DNA from: Tethya wilhelma
Taxonomy: Eukaryota; Porifera; Demospongiae; Tethyida; Tethyidae
Assembly (NCBI GenBank): GCA_964030475.1
Contig: CAXIPT010000004.1
Span: 5,909,225-5,973,224 of the forward strand
DNA length: 64,000 nt
Direction: 5' to 3'
The notes beneath the pieces were generated by a model, which saw only the letters and a list, made by a program, of their open reading frames with translations, had not been told where the DNA came from and ran no database searches. The position numbers and the translations under genes were made by a program. Of this stretch, positions 35,698 to 42,984 are shown in pieces (positions within the stretch are counted from its first letter, which is position 1; each line of letters starts with the position of its first letter).

Positions 35698-36323
35698 ATG
35701 TGATTGCCATTGCCTAGCAACCAAGTTTCATAGGCTAATTGCTGGTTACTGGATGGGTGCATGGAGGTGACAAATTGTTATTAGAGTATACCTAGGGATC
35801 ACAGGGAGTCAATGGCAAAGGTCTATAGGTCGAGCTTGAGCGCCCTCCCACTTAAGTAAGGGTCACATAACTATTGTCTGTGTGCACATGTGTGTGTGTT
35901 TATATGCAGTTGGTAGGCTATTATAAGCTTGTATAATTATAATTCCCACCATCCACACACACACAGGGCTACAACACCGTAGTTGGTGAGAAAGGTGCTC
36001 TCCTAAGTCGTGGACAGAAACAGTGCGTAGCTATCGCCCGAGCTCTCATTCGCAATCCCAAACTTCTCCTCCTTGATGAAGCTACTTCAGCTCTGGACAC
36101 AGAGAATGAGAGGATCGTTCAGGACGCTCTGGATCGTGCCACTCAAAACAGGACCAGTATCGTGATAGCCCATCGCCTGTCAACTATCACGAATGCAGAC
36201 ACCATTGCTGTGATTCATCGTGGGCGGGTGATTGAGTTGGGGTCACATTCTGAGCTGATGAACTTGAAAGGAGTGTACCATAAGATGTATGCTTATCAAG
36301 CTGGAAATCAACAGCACCATTAG
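13556..36323 (+). CDS. ABCB-family full transporter (P-glycoprotein / BSEP type), 19 exons
   Basis: An ATP-driven exporter of the plasma membrane, with TMD1-NBD1-TMD2-NBD2 in one chain. Exons: 13556-13713, 14156-14186, 14699-15291, 16794-16965, 18184-18308, 18457-18573, 19178-19232, 19909-20022, 21103-21210, 21822-21947, 22194-22416, 22595-23346, 23635-23793, 23953-24156, 24437-24537, 33003-33315, 33707-33934, 35426-35605, 35967-36323. All join in phase and total 4116 nt (1371 residues); the 31-nt exon 2 is the least certain. NBD1: Walker [10 protein letters not shown] (510-518), signature MSGGQ (614-618), Walker B LLLDD (Asp639 instead of catalytic Glu), H-loop SHR. NBD2: Walker [10 protein letters not shown] (1160-1168), signature LSRGQ (1266-1270, Gly to Arg), Walker B LLLLDE, H-loop AHR. 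Extracellular loop 1 is enlarged and has N-glycosylation sequons. The transported substrate cannot be told from sequence. Confidence 0.93.
14298..14428. mobile_element. MITE with CTGTTAAATTTTGGTGTG termini (copy 2), in ABCB intron 2
   Basis: It begins CACTGTTAAATTTTGGTGTG and ends CACACCAAAATTTAAAAGT, with GTGTGTAGTTTT motifs inside. Same family as 5250-5420. Confidence 0.7.
15403..15470. repeat. (GT)n microsatellite in ABCB intron 3
   Basis: Near-perfect GT dinucleotide run of about 68 bp. The rest of the 1.5-kb intron (15292-16793) has diverged short tandem duplications (about 15840-15965 versus 16020-16180, and around 16474 versus 16586). Confidence 0.9.
16741..16793. repeat. (CA)n microsatellite abutting an ABCB splice acceptor
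   Basis: The CA run ends directly in the CAG acceptor of exon 4, so the microsatellite itself supplies the polypyrimidine-side context. Confidence 0.9.
17750..17885. repeat. Short diverged tandem repeat in ABCB intron 4
   Basis: Two successive units share TTATGGTC..., ACACACCC..AACTGATG and TAGGCAAT, with a period of about 60 bp. The rest of the 1.2-kb intron (16966-18183) shows no gene. Confidence 0.5.
18117..18380. repeat. (CT)n and (GT)n microsatellites flanking ABCB exon 5
   Basis: A CT run (18119-18180) leads into the exon 5 acceptor and a GT run (18339-18380) follows its donor. Frames through them are artefacts. Confidence 0.9.
19130..19162. repeat. (CA)n microsatellite in ABCB intron 6
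   Basis: CA run 15 bp before the exon 7 acceptor. Confidence 0.85.
19868..19896. repeat. Poly-C tract ending in an N
   Basis: About 27 C residues and a single N just upstream of exon 8. The length is likely mis-assembled or uncalled. Confidence 0.85.
20320..21020. mobile_element. Foldback (Mutator-like) element in ABCB intron 8 with 9-bp target duplication
   Basis: The element at 20329-21011 (683 bp) begins TAGCCTCG and ends CGAGGCTA. It is flanked by perfect 9-bp repeats GCTCTTAGG (20320-20328 and 21012-21020). Each terminus is an inverted repeat of about 100 bp that is itself self-complementary: CAGGCCTTCTGCGTGCT pairs with AGCACGCAGAAGGCCTG at the left, and CAGGCCCTCTGCGTGCT pairs with AGCACGCAGAGGGCCTG at the right. 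A 9-bp duplication is typical of Mutator-like transposons. No transposase is seen. Confidence 0.75.
21428..21638. mobile_element. TA-flanked MITE in ABCB intron 9
   Basis: The element 21430-21636 starts CCGTATAGCGGG and ends CCCCGCTATACGA, with extended inverted repeats (GTGGGGGAAAATTTT versus AAAATTTTCCCCCAC). It is bounded by TA on both sides, as for Tc1/mariner insertions. Confidence 0.7.
22507..22590. repeat. (TC)n / (CA)n microsatellite before ABCB exon 12
   Basis: Compound pyrimidine and CA run leading to the TTCAG acceptor at 22594. Confidence 0.9.
25739..26782 (-). CDS. Secreted fibrinogen-like cysteine-rich protein, nested copy 1
   Basis: Intronless. The frame opens at 26797, but I prefer the ATG at 26782 ([11 protein letters not shown]), conserved in copy 2, which gives 347 residues. 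The signal peptide ends near TVINC. The middle segment ([34 protein letters not shown]...WTRIAFLNM) resembles the N-terminal part of fibrinogen-related domains as found in secreted proteins of sponges and cnidarians. The C-terminal cysteine-rich half ([56 protein letters not shown]) is strongly conserved between copies, but I know no name for it. It has no membrane anchor and is probably extracellular. It lies antisense inside an ABCB intron. An AATAAA on its strand lies downstream near 25615. Confidence 0.8.
   Translation of the reverse strand: MTLLITFLSILTVINCKEVIPKYYKPKIVLQQKFQNTCPLDGDRDDIFHATRSKISEDIQDLLYSLQECNLGECEENPALSCDQISTENPSSASGDYWIRAYGGNIVKVHCAMTEIPCGCSNSNGAWTRIAFLNMSDPNTICPHGMEPITRDGVRACKRSAQQTDSCLPAFLSTNCFSYNRVCGRIVGYQEGTPDAFHRYFVRQWYTLDDPYMDGVSVTYGFSPRKHIWSFVAGLDANGVGYISHMCPCTRPYLWYTGIVPPFIGEDWFCETASENYFQFGKFYPENPLWDGVGCSDQSTCCDLHSPPWFCKELQQPTRDNIEVRVCHDEGVNNENVALGLIELYVQ
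26820..28232. other. Spacer between nested copies
   Basis: Non-coding, AT-rich, part of the duplicated unit. Segments near 27310-27400 recur near 29750-29830, and inverted near 30910-31000. Confidence 0.5.
28233..29279 (-). CDS. Secreted fibrinogen-like cysteine-rich protein, nested copy 2
   Basis: Intronless, 348 residues from the conserved ATG at 29279; the frame stays open to 29333. It has the same architecture as copy 1: signal peptide, fibrinogen-like segment, then a conserved cysteine-rich C-terminal half ending [10 protein letters not shown]. It differs from copy 1 mainly in a short stretch ([18 protein letters not shown] versus [18 protein letters not shown]) and near [12 protein letters not shown]. 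High identity including flanks indicates recent tandem duplication of a unit of about 2.5 kb. Expression from within another gene's intron, on the opposite strand, is inferred from the intact frames. Confidence 0.8.
   Translation of the reverse strand: MTLLITFLSILTVIYCKEIIPKSYKPTIVLQQKFQNTCPLDGDRDDIFQATRSKISEDIQDLLYSLQECNLGKCEENPALSCDQISTENPSSASGDYWLRAYGGNVVKVHCAMTENPCGCSNSTGAWTQIAFLNMSDPNTICPHGMEPIIRDGVRACKRSAKQTDSCLPAFLSTNCFSYNRVCGRIVGYQEGTPDAFRSYKNNQSYSLDDPYIDGVSVTYGFSPRKHIWSFIMGLDADGKSWAISHMCPCTRPYLRYTGIVPPFIKEDWFCETASENHYQIGKFYPENPLWDGVGCSDQSTCCNLHNPPWFCKELQQPTRDNIEVRVCQDEAVNNENVALGLIELYVQ
29670..31075. repeat. Diverged inverted repeat flanking nested copy 3
   Basis: About 300 bp at 29670-29960 recurs reverse-complemented at about 30815-31075. 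Shared landmarks are TTGTACACATACTAGTACACCAGCT / ACTAGTATACATG, CAGACTTTCCAGTTTCATGCA / TGAAGCTGGAAAGTCTG, and the ACACAATCAGTCTG / CAGACTGATTGTGT pair. The arms enclose the truncated gene copy. Confidence 0.6.
30018..30443 (-). pseudogene. Nested copy 3: truncated 3' half of the fibrinogen-like gene
   Basis: The minus strand matches the last third of copies 1 and 2 (ending at the same [10 protein letters not shown] codons near 30018). Similarity stops abruptly near 30443 (at DDPYIDG), with the 5' half absent. It is flanked by an inverted repeat (see 29670-31075). Confidence 0.75.
31101..32208 (-). pseudogene. Nested copy 4: broken fibrinogen-like gene
   Basis: Nearly full length but disabled. 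A signal-peptide-like start at 32208 (or the internal Met near 32154) runs to an in-frame TGA about 31975 (SEDV then stop, where copies 1 and 2 have SEDIQDLL). A frameshift follows about 31527 (YTI then stop) and a small insertion after GVSV. The 3' part (31101-31349) is open and matches the C-terminal cysteine-rich half. It is more diverged than copies 1 and 2, so this is an older duplicate. Confidence 0.75.
33333..33370. repeat. (GT)n microsatellite in ABCB intron 16
   Basis: Short interrupted GT run just after the exon 16 donor. Confidence 0.8.
34027..34143. mobile_element. Short palindromic MITE in ABCB intron 17
   Basis: CTAGCACTGAGGCTCCTCC at the left pairs with GAGGAGCCTGGGAATGAGGC at the right, with AAATATT arms inside. 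Its terminus (CTAGCCTCATTCCCAGGC on the other strand) resembles the ends of the foldback element at 20329-21011, so it may be a solo end or relative. Confidence 0.55.
34174..34557. mobile_element. Non-autonomous DNA transposon with CAGGGGCGTAGCCAGG ends
   Basis: 384 bp, beginning CAGGGGCGTAGCCAGGA and ending CCCTGGCTACGCCACTG (inverted). CTATA occurs at both borders. Such CAGNGGCGTAGCCAGG termini are common on hAT-type elements in animals. No transposase is visible. Confidence 0.65.
34836..35164. mobile_element. 307-bp inverted-repeat element with 11-bp target duplication
   Basis: The element 34847-35153 has arms of about 46 bp (AGAGGAGGTACGACAGTC at the left; GACTGTCGCACCTCCTCT at the right, inverted). 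It is flanked by perfect GTGTCTGCCCC (34836-34846 and 35154-35164). The interior holds a CRE-like TGACGTCA. No coding capacity. Confidence 0.75.
35629..35695. repeat. (GT)n microsatellite in ABCB intron 18
   Basis: About 65-bp GT run following GTAGGTAGGTAG at the exon 18 donor. Confidence 0.9.
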
Positions 36324-37146
36324 ACAGTGACTGCATAGTGATTATGAATTTTTGAGCCTCCAGTTTATTGTTAATAAGTTTCAGATTGAATGTGCATAAT
36401 AAAAGATACTAAATTTAATTATACATGGCATTGTTTATTATTATACAATCATACTGATCGATATAAGTTACTATAAACTCCAATTGTTAAATTTTTTATT
36501 CTTTTTTTTTTTTTTTTTTTGATACTTTTGCCCACATACAGTTGGGATTCAAAGAAATTTATTATCAATAATATGATAGCATGTAGGAATCGAAGAAGGC
36601 ATAGAAAAAGAAAGAGGCTGGATATATGCAAGCATATTATGGATCAAAGTAAAATATTATTGTTTACTTAATAATTTATAATTATTATTCTTCCTTAATT
36701 TTACACATGGAGGGGAAACTACATAAAAGTTTGCATGCAAATAGCGAGAAACTGCATGTGCCTTAAATTGTGGTTATTGTGTGCATAAATTCAAGACTAC
36801 AGTAAAATTGTGTGAGTTATCCAGTGCAGTTATATGGAATCAAAGAAAAGTGCATGCAATAGGTTTCTGTGTGCATGTGGCAACCACATGATTGAGAAAA
36901 CAAAGCTATGTCATGGTGTCAAAGTGGAATACAGTAAAAGTAAGAGCTTTTGTTCACGCAATACCTCAACTTGTTGATATTTCATTAACACTCAATTAAT
37001 ATAGATTTTTGATGGTATCCATGACAATGTTACATGCCATGATGCACCAATCATGTCCATAATGACATGTACCTGAACAAAGAATTGTAGTTAGTTAGCT
37101 AGCTATAAAACAGATCAAATTTTTTGGCCTGCAACAATACAAAACT
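36324..37146. terminator. ABCB 3' flank with polyadenylation signal
   Basis: AATAAA at 36398-36403, about 75 bp after the ABCB stop, is the likely poly(A) signal. A T tract (about 36504-36521) and AT-rich DNA without a gene follow, up to the methyltransferase. Confidence 0.6.
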
Positions 37147-38016
37147 ATGTATACAGCAGTGCGTAGCTTTTTTAGACCAAACTATCATCACATAAAAAAG
37201 TTAAGTGCCCATTCAGCAAACACTCTTACAGGCTGGAAAGCAATTGCAAGGATGATGTCTTCTTCTTATCAACATCAGGCAGAAAGATACGAAAGGGAAA
37301 GTAAAAGTCAAAGAGATGCAGGCCTTGAAATGATAAGCAAACTGGAGATCAAGACAGACCACTCTATACTCGATCTTGGTTGTGGAACAGGGTCTTTGGC
37401 CAAAGTCTTATCGGATAAAGTTGGACCTAAAGGGAGAGTAGTAGCTGTTGATCCTGATGGTGAGAGAATTAAGATAGCAAAGGAGCTATACTCTGCCGGT
37501 AATATCGATTTTCTCCAAGCTGACGACCAGACGTTTCCTGTTGGGCCATACAACTTTGTCATCTGCAATGTCACAATTCACTGGATTTCAGATAAGGAGG
37601 CTCTATTTAAACGTGTGCTCTCAAACCTTCATCCTGGAGGCCAATTTGCCTTCACTACGACAGACGGTCCCCCACCAATTCCTACAATAGGTCGTAAGCT
37701 CTTCGATGAGCTGTTAGGTGAAGAGTTCCTTCGTCGAGTTCACACTGAAGTCAAGCAGTACATGACTGCTGACGAGTACAAAGAATTGTCTACGAAAATA
37801 GGATTCAGAAATGTTACGGTGAATACAGGGGAGGTTTTCGTCAAATGGAGAAATCTGGACCATTACATCATCTCCATGCATGGGTGGTTCGGAGGAGAGT
37901 TTGATCCCGCTCAGTTTGACGGGGATGCATTGCAGAGGATCAAGGAGGAGTATGGAGATAGGCCAGTGGAATTCCCAGAGCCACTCAAGAAGCTTGAAGT
38001 TGTACTTATAAAGTAG
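37147..38016 (+). CDS. Class I SAM-dependent methyltransferase (Methyltransf_11/25 type)
   Basis: Intronless, 289 residues. Transfers a methyl group from S-adenosylmethionine to an unidentified small molecule. Motif I ILDLGCGTGS is at 74-83, followed by VVAVDPDGERI (acidic ribose-binding residue) and the motif IV-like CNVTIHW. The C-terminal half is of the kind seen in juvenile-hormone acid methyltransferase-like and BioC-like proteins. The first 36 residues are rich in Arg, Lys, His and Ser and contain no acidic residues, which looks like a mitochondrial presequence. Alternatively translation starts at Met36 or Met37. It is a stand-alone gene between ABCB and the GNAT cluster. The fold call is strong; the substrate is unknown. 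Confidence 0.85.
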   Translation: MYTAVRSFFRPNYHHIKKLSAHSANTLTGWKAIARMMSSSYQHQAERYERESKSQRDAGLEMISKLEIKTDHSILDLGCGTGSLAKVLSDKVGPKGRVVAVDPDGERIKIAKELYSAGNIDFLQADDQTFPVGPYNFVICNVTIHWISDKEALFKRVLSNLHPGGQFAFTTTDGPPPIPTIGRKLFDELLGEEFLRRVHTEVKQYMTADEYKELSTKIGFRNVTVNTGEVFVKWRNLDHYIISMHGWFGGEFDPAQFDGDALQRIKEEYGDRPVEFPEPLKKLEVVLIK

Positions 38017-38339
38017 TCTGGGCTTTGGTTAGACATACAGTATGCAGTCCATTTTCACCTATCCTACTTTCTGAATAGTTACACTTGTTCAAAAGATGCA
38101 TGAATGCATGCGTGTTAATGTTGATTTTATAAGACACTACTGTAACAATGTATGTCATAAAATATAATTATGGTACTAAACCACGTGCAGATCGAGACTG
38201 ATTAACAATTAATCAAAACCAATTATTAAAATAGTGAAAAAATAATTGTTATTCAAAACAAAAGCTTAATAATATAACTACAGGCAAAGTACAAATTAAG
38301 CACCAACCCAAAATATGGTATAATAAAATATTTATTATT
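38017..38339. other. Intergenic
   Basis: AT-rich, nothing recognised. Confidence 0.5.
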
Positions 38340-39260
38340 ATCCTCATGCAGATTGGGTTATAGTTAACCAAAACTAGGAGAAGTAATTGCTACCATTTTT
38401 TCAACACACGTTTGTGGAGGAACTCCTTTCGAGTACATTCGAAATGATTCCACTACTTGTTCGTATCGAATGTTTTTTTCTATATATCATGTTTATAAAG
38501 TCACGATTAACATTAATATAGGAGACCACAACACAAGCTTCTCAGCTGATCTCTGTTTGACAGCCTCCTTGGCTGCTTTGTCAAAAAGGAGGCGAGCAAT
38601 TTGAGTATTATCTGAGAAGAGAGGGCCGACTATTTGATGATTGGACGTCGAGCAAGCTGTGTCTGATGAGAGTGTATCCAATAATGTCTCCCTTACCATT
38701 TGTAGCAGCCCACCCAAGACTTCCAGGAATCGTGATCCACCTCTTCAAAAATTCCCATCGAGGGAACCCAAACACCGACTTATCGTACTTGAAAAGCTTA
38801 TCAAAATTGACAGCATCAAGAGGCTTCACCTGAATTGTATCATCAATAGTACTGACATTACGTGACAAGGTTTGAAGCTCTTGTATAATTTTGGAACAGG
38901 ACACAATGTACTCTCTACAAAGCTATTCTTTGCGTCACATCCAAACAATGGTGCCATTTCATATTTTGGAACCATTTGAATCAAACCATCAAAACCCAAG
39001 TTGCACTTATCTGGGGGTAGAGATCATTGTTTTAATTGTTTCCATATATACCATATCCTTTGTCACGGAATGGTTTGTCGAGAATATAGAAGCCTGGAAA
39101 ATAGAACTCTTCATTCTCACAACCATAACGTACTGTACTAATCTGACCAATCCTTTGCCCATTCAATAAACTGACGAAGAATCCTGGCTTGACCACTGGA
39201 GCCATGTGAGGCACACAATGAGGTCCAACAGAGGGCTATTTTTCAGCTAAAGACATTTTT
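38340..39260 (-). pseudogene. GNAT acetyltransferase copy 1 (broken)
   Basis: Three frames are needed to follow the protein: HMAPVVKPGFF..RDKGYG (39032-39214), then KIIQELQTLS..SLLD (38608-38904), then NHQIVGPLFS..LWSP (38493-38660). The C-terminal tail YEQVVESFRMYSKGVPP follows, to the stop near 38343. Compared with the intact gene at 41224-42174 there are at least three frameshifts. It could be multi-exon instead, but the intact paralogue has no introns and no splice sites fit the breaks. Confidence 0.75.
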
Positions 39261-39900
39261 GTTACAAAAATCAAAATCTTCCTTGGAGGTTGCAAGCCGA
39301 ACAACGAGTCCATCTTTCATAGAGTCTTTCGAGTCTTCGACTTGAAACTGGCTGTAGAACGAGAGGCGATAGCTCAATAATCTAGTGACACTCACATGCA
39401 GGAATGAGCCTCATCACGATGATTCTAGTTTATGAAGTCTGTTTGCTTGGACGCAACCCTGAGTGATTATAATGTGTATGCATAACATTATTTTTATGTG
39501 CATGTTTTTGTCCCGGCGCGGCAGGTCGTACGTCGCACGTGATGCTCGCGATCAAACGTCTGACGCGCGCGTGCATGAGTGTCATACCATGGTACATGGT
39601 ACCATTATGTAATGTGAGAGGAAGAATCACCATGTTGCTAGGACTCTATAGTCTCTTTGCCGAAGTAGGCTATAATAATAGCTAATCATACTATTAGCTG
39701 GAGATGTTACACCGATGATAAAATTACTATAATAATCACTAATAATTATTATCTAATATGAGTGAAAACAATAAAGGCTTAACTTTACCTTCTATATAGG
39801 GCAGTATCATTAACAGTTATTATAGGTAATCTATATACTGTACAGAATTAAGTGCCAACTCCAAAATACAGCATAATATAAAGTTATTCTTGGACTGAGT
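39261..39900. other. Spacer between GNAT copies
   Basis: A CpG-rich patch (about 39512-39575) with a CCATGGTACATGG-type palindrome (39588-39604) sits in AT-rich DNA. No supported gene. Confidence 0.4.
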
Positions 39901-39904
39901 CAGT

Positions 39905-40790
39905 TAACCGAAACTAGCAGAGGTAAATGCTACCATCTTCTTGACACATGTTCGAGGAGGAACTCCTTTCGAGTACATTCGAAATGATTCCACTACCTGA
40001 TCATATCCAATGTTTTTTTCTATCATGTTTATATATAATATTATTATCACGATTAACATTAATAGGAGACCACAACACAAGCTTCTCAGCTGATCTCTGT
40101 TTGACAGCCTCCTTGGCTGCTTTATCGAGAAGGACACGAGCAATTTGAGTATCATCTGAGAAGAGAGGGCTGACTATTTGATGATTGTCGAGCAAGCTGT
40201 GTCTGATGAGAGTGTATCCAATAATGTCTCCCTTGCCGTTTGTAGCAGCCCACCCAAGACTTCCAGGAATCGTGATCCACCTCTTCAAAAATTCCCATCG
40301 AGGAAACCCAAACACCGACGTATCGTACTTGAAAAGCTTATCAAAATTGACAGCGTCAAGAGGCTTCACCTGAATTGTATCATCAATAGTACTGACATTA
40401 CGTGACAAGGTTTGAAGCTCTTGTATAACTTTGGAACAGGACACAATGTATTCTCTACAAGGCCATTCTTTGCGTCCAAAAAGGGAATATTTTGGAACCA
40501 ATTCTAGTAAACCATCAAAGCCAATGTTCAGTTGCATTCATCTGGTAGGACAGAGCGCATTGCTTTAAGTGTTTTCATACCATATCCATTGCCACAGAAT
40601 GGTTTAACAATGGTATAAAAGCCAGGAAAAAATAACTCTTCATTCTCATCACCATAACATATCACATTAATCTGACCAATCCTTTGCCCATTCAACCAAC
40701 TGATGAAGAATCCTGGCTTAATCACTGGAGTCATGTGAGCCACACAATGAGGTCCAACAGAAGGATACTTTCAACTTGAGACATTTTTAT
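39905..40790 (-). pseudogene. GNAT acetyltransferase copy 2 (broken)
   Basis: Very similar to copy 1. HMTPVIKPGFFISWLNGQR (40528-40743) ends at DECN because one T is missing relative to copy 1 (CAACTG where copy 1 has CAACTTG). The frame continues as LNIGFDGLLELVP..LWSPINVN (40001-40537). A further shift near 40020 precedes YDQVVESFRMYSKGVPP. Copies 1 and 2 share the insertion TATATAAACATGATAG region, so they duplicated after the first damage, or that segment differs ancestrally. Confidence 0.75.
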
Positions 40791-40907
40791 TACAAAATCC
40801 GAGTCTTCCTTTGAGGTTGCAGGATGAAAAACGAACTCATCTTTCAACTTAGTGGAAAACTGGTGATAGAAAAAAAGACGACGGGTCAATAATGCTCACA
40901 GGAACAC

Positions 40908-41223
40908 ATGCAGGAGACAGAAAATTATATATGTTATGCTGCATCGCTTATACTTGACTTGCCTCACAAGTCCAGCCCAAAACCCCGCCCACCTTCTACT
41001 TCTACTAGCCCCTCCCTCCTCACGACAACAAAGTCAAGACAAGCCGCAGAGGGTCACCAGAAGGCTATAAAATCAACGGAGCACATAATAATTACACTAA
41101 CCTACAAAGTCATATAATCAACATGGTTTCTACACATGTAGTTAAATCTTGGTGTGAAACTGAACTATAATATTAATTTTATACACACTTTCACCAAAGC
41201 ATGCTCAACTACTCCAAGTCAAG
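40908..41223. other. Short spacer left of the intact GNAT gene
   Basis: Contains the 3' flank of 41224-42174; no AATAAA recognised on the minus strand. Confidence 0.3.
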
Positions 41224-42174
41224 TTAACCAAAAGCTGGAGAAGTTATTCCAATCATTTTCTCCATACACACTGATGATGGTATACCCTTTCTGTACATTC
41301 GAACAGCCTCCATTGACTGAGCTTTGTAGCCTATCTCCTTTTCGACCAGGTCGACTGCGCTAGAGTTAAAACCGATCGGGATCCACACTAAAAGATGCTC
41401 AGATGATCTCTGCTTGAGTGCTCCTTCAGCTGCCGAGTAGAGCAAGGCTCGAGTAACTTGAATGTCATCTGAAAAGAGAGGGCCAATTACTTGATAGTTT
41501 TCTCGTACACTGCGTTGTATAAGGGCATATCCTACAACATTTCCCTCGTCGTTTATAGCAGCCCATCCAAGACTTTCTGGAATTGTGATCCATTTCTTTA
41601 AGAAATCTCGCCGAGGGAATCCAAACACAGATCTGTCATACTCGAAAAGCTTTTCAAAGCCAACATCCTGTAGAGGTTTGATTTCAACGGCTTCTTTGGT
41701 GGTTAGCACTTGGGACAGTTTTTCTATCACATTGGCACAGAAGAGGGTGTACTCTTTAGTCAGCCATTCTTTGCGTACATTAAGTGGGGGCTTCTCATAG
41801 TGAGGTACCATGACCTGCAAGCCATCAAGAGCCAGGTTAGGTGTGTCTGGATCAACGTGTGCCGCAAAAGCATACTCGCATATCTTCCAACCATACCCTT
41901 TGCCTCGGAAGCGTTTGTCAACAATGTAGAATCCACCGAAATAGAACTCGTTCTTTTCATCACCGTAACGCACAACGCTAACCTGACCAATCCTCTCTCC
42001 GTTCAAAATACCGATGTAGAATCCAGGTGTCACTAGAGGTGCCATTTGAGCCACACTGTGAAGTCCAATACAGGACCATCCTTCATCTAGCGAGAGTTTT
42101 GCGATGAAATCGTAGTCTTCTTGAGTGTTTGCCAAACGCACAACATAATCTTTAGCAGAAGCGTTTTCAGACAT
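41224..42174 (-). CDS. Two-domain GNAT N-acetyltransferase (YitH/Acetyltransf_18-like C-terminal half), intact
   Basis: Intronless, 316 residues. Transfers acetyl from acetyl-CoA to an unknown amine. The N-terminal GNAT domain carries the acetyl-CoA pyrophosphate loop FRGKGYG (89-95) after FYIVDK. The C-terminal half begins near IKPLQDVGFEKLFEYDRSVFGFPR and contains SLGWAAINDEGNVVGYALI, the second acetyltransferase-like domain typical of this two-domain family, which is widespread in invertebrates. It has no signal peptide, so is probably cytosolic. It is the only intact member of a local set of four. Its 5' flank (from 42191) is occupied by a nested inverted-repeat element. Confidence 0.85.
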   Translation of the reverse strand: MSENASAKDYVVRLANTQEDYDFIAKLSLDEGWSCIGLHSVAQMAPLVTPGFYIGILNGERIGQVSVVRYGDEKNEFYFGGFYIVDKRFRGKGYGWKICEYAFAAHVDPDTPNLALDGLQVMVPHYEKPPLNVRKEWLTKEYTLFCANVIEKLSQVLTTKEAVEIKPLQDVGFEKLFEYDRSVFGFPRRDFLKKWITIPESLGWAAINDEGNVVGYALIQRSVRENYQVIGPLFSDDIQVTRALLYSAAEGALKQRSSEHLLVWIPIGFNSSAVDLVEKEIGYKAQSMEAVRMYRKGIPSSVCMEKMIGITSPAFG

Positions 42175-42190
42175 TTTTTTCTCTCAAGGG

Positions 42191-42556
42191 GAGGTTCGAC
42201 ACGGTTGACCTTTCGCAATTAAAGTCCTCCACGCGCACGTATAAGGTAAGGCGGGGCAATTTCGACGGGGCGGGGTAATTTCGATGTGCTTATTTCTCTA
42301 CTATAAGCGCTATTCAGCGGTGACTTTTTCTATCAAGAGAACCTACCAGATCTGCAGTTCAAGAAAAGCATTATCTGGACAGCGTTCACAGTAGAGAAAT
42401 TAGCTGGCGCTGCGACATCGGAATTACCCCCGGGTTCGGAATTGCCCCGCTTTACCTTAATGTAGAACGTATAATGTAGAACGTATAATGTATTGAAACA
42501 CATATGGAGGACTTTAATTGCGAAAGGTCAAGCAAAGGTCAACCGGGTCGAACCTC
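42191..42556. mobile_element. Nested inverted-repeat element upstream of the GNAT gene
   Basis: The outer arms GAGGTTCGACACGGTTGACC / GGTCAACCGGGTCGAACCTC enclose ATTAAAGTCCTCCA / TGGAGGACTTTAAT. Inside lies a second inverted pair, AAGGTAAGGCGGGGCAATTT / AATTGCCCCGCTTTACCTT (about 42245-42461). This looks like one element inserted in another. No coding potential. Confidence 0.65.
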
Positions 42557-42557
42557 A

Positions 42558-42690
42558 ATTGCCAGTCACTTAGTACTTGCACCCGTGACCGCGGTCAAGA
42601 TCTTGACCGAATAAAATTTCCATTTTGACCGTTGACCGTCATCTTGACTGCGGTCGCGGGTGCAAGTACAGAGTGAATGGCAGTTGCACC
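42558..42690. repeat. Large hairpin
   Basis: TACTTGCACCCGTGACCGCG at about 42574 pairs with CGGTCGCGGGTGCAAGTA ending at 42668. Outer bases (TTGCCAGTCACT / AGTGAATGGCAG) extend the arms imperfectly. Confidence 0.65.
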
Positions 42691-42850
42691 CCTTGTCTCT
42701 CTCTCTCAAAAAATCAAAAAGTGACAAGAGGGTGGCATGATGTAGATCAATTAGCAATGATCTCGGCTTTGAAAGTTCACAAATGAATTGACTGTGAAGA
42801 CGATCGCGAACATGCGCGAATACAATGCGCATGCCCAGTGCAAAAAAACT

Positions 42851-42915
42851 AGTCTAGTCCTAGACCCCGCCTATTTCGCCAGCTGGACGGAAAAGGCGGG
42901 GTCTAGGACTAGACT
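42851..42915. repeat. Perfect 21-bp-arm hairpin
   Basis: AGTCTAGTCCTAGACCCCGC and its exact complement flank a 23-bp loop. Confidence 0.8.
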
Positions 42916-42984
42916 GTGCAAACCTAGCTAGCCCCTCCCATAATTATGGTCAGGTGAACACCGAAGACAATAGATCTGTGCCTG

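Noticed and set aside
39430..39633. 67-codon minus-strand frame
   Set aside because: No similarity to the neighbouring GNAT copies and no start or splice support.
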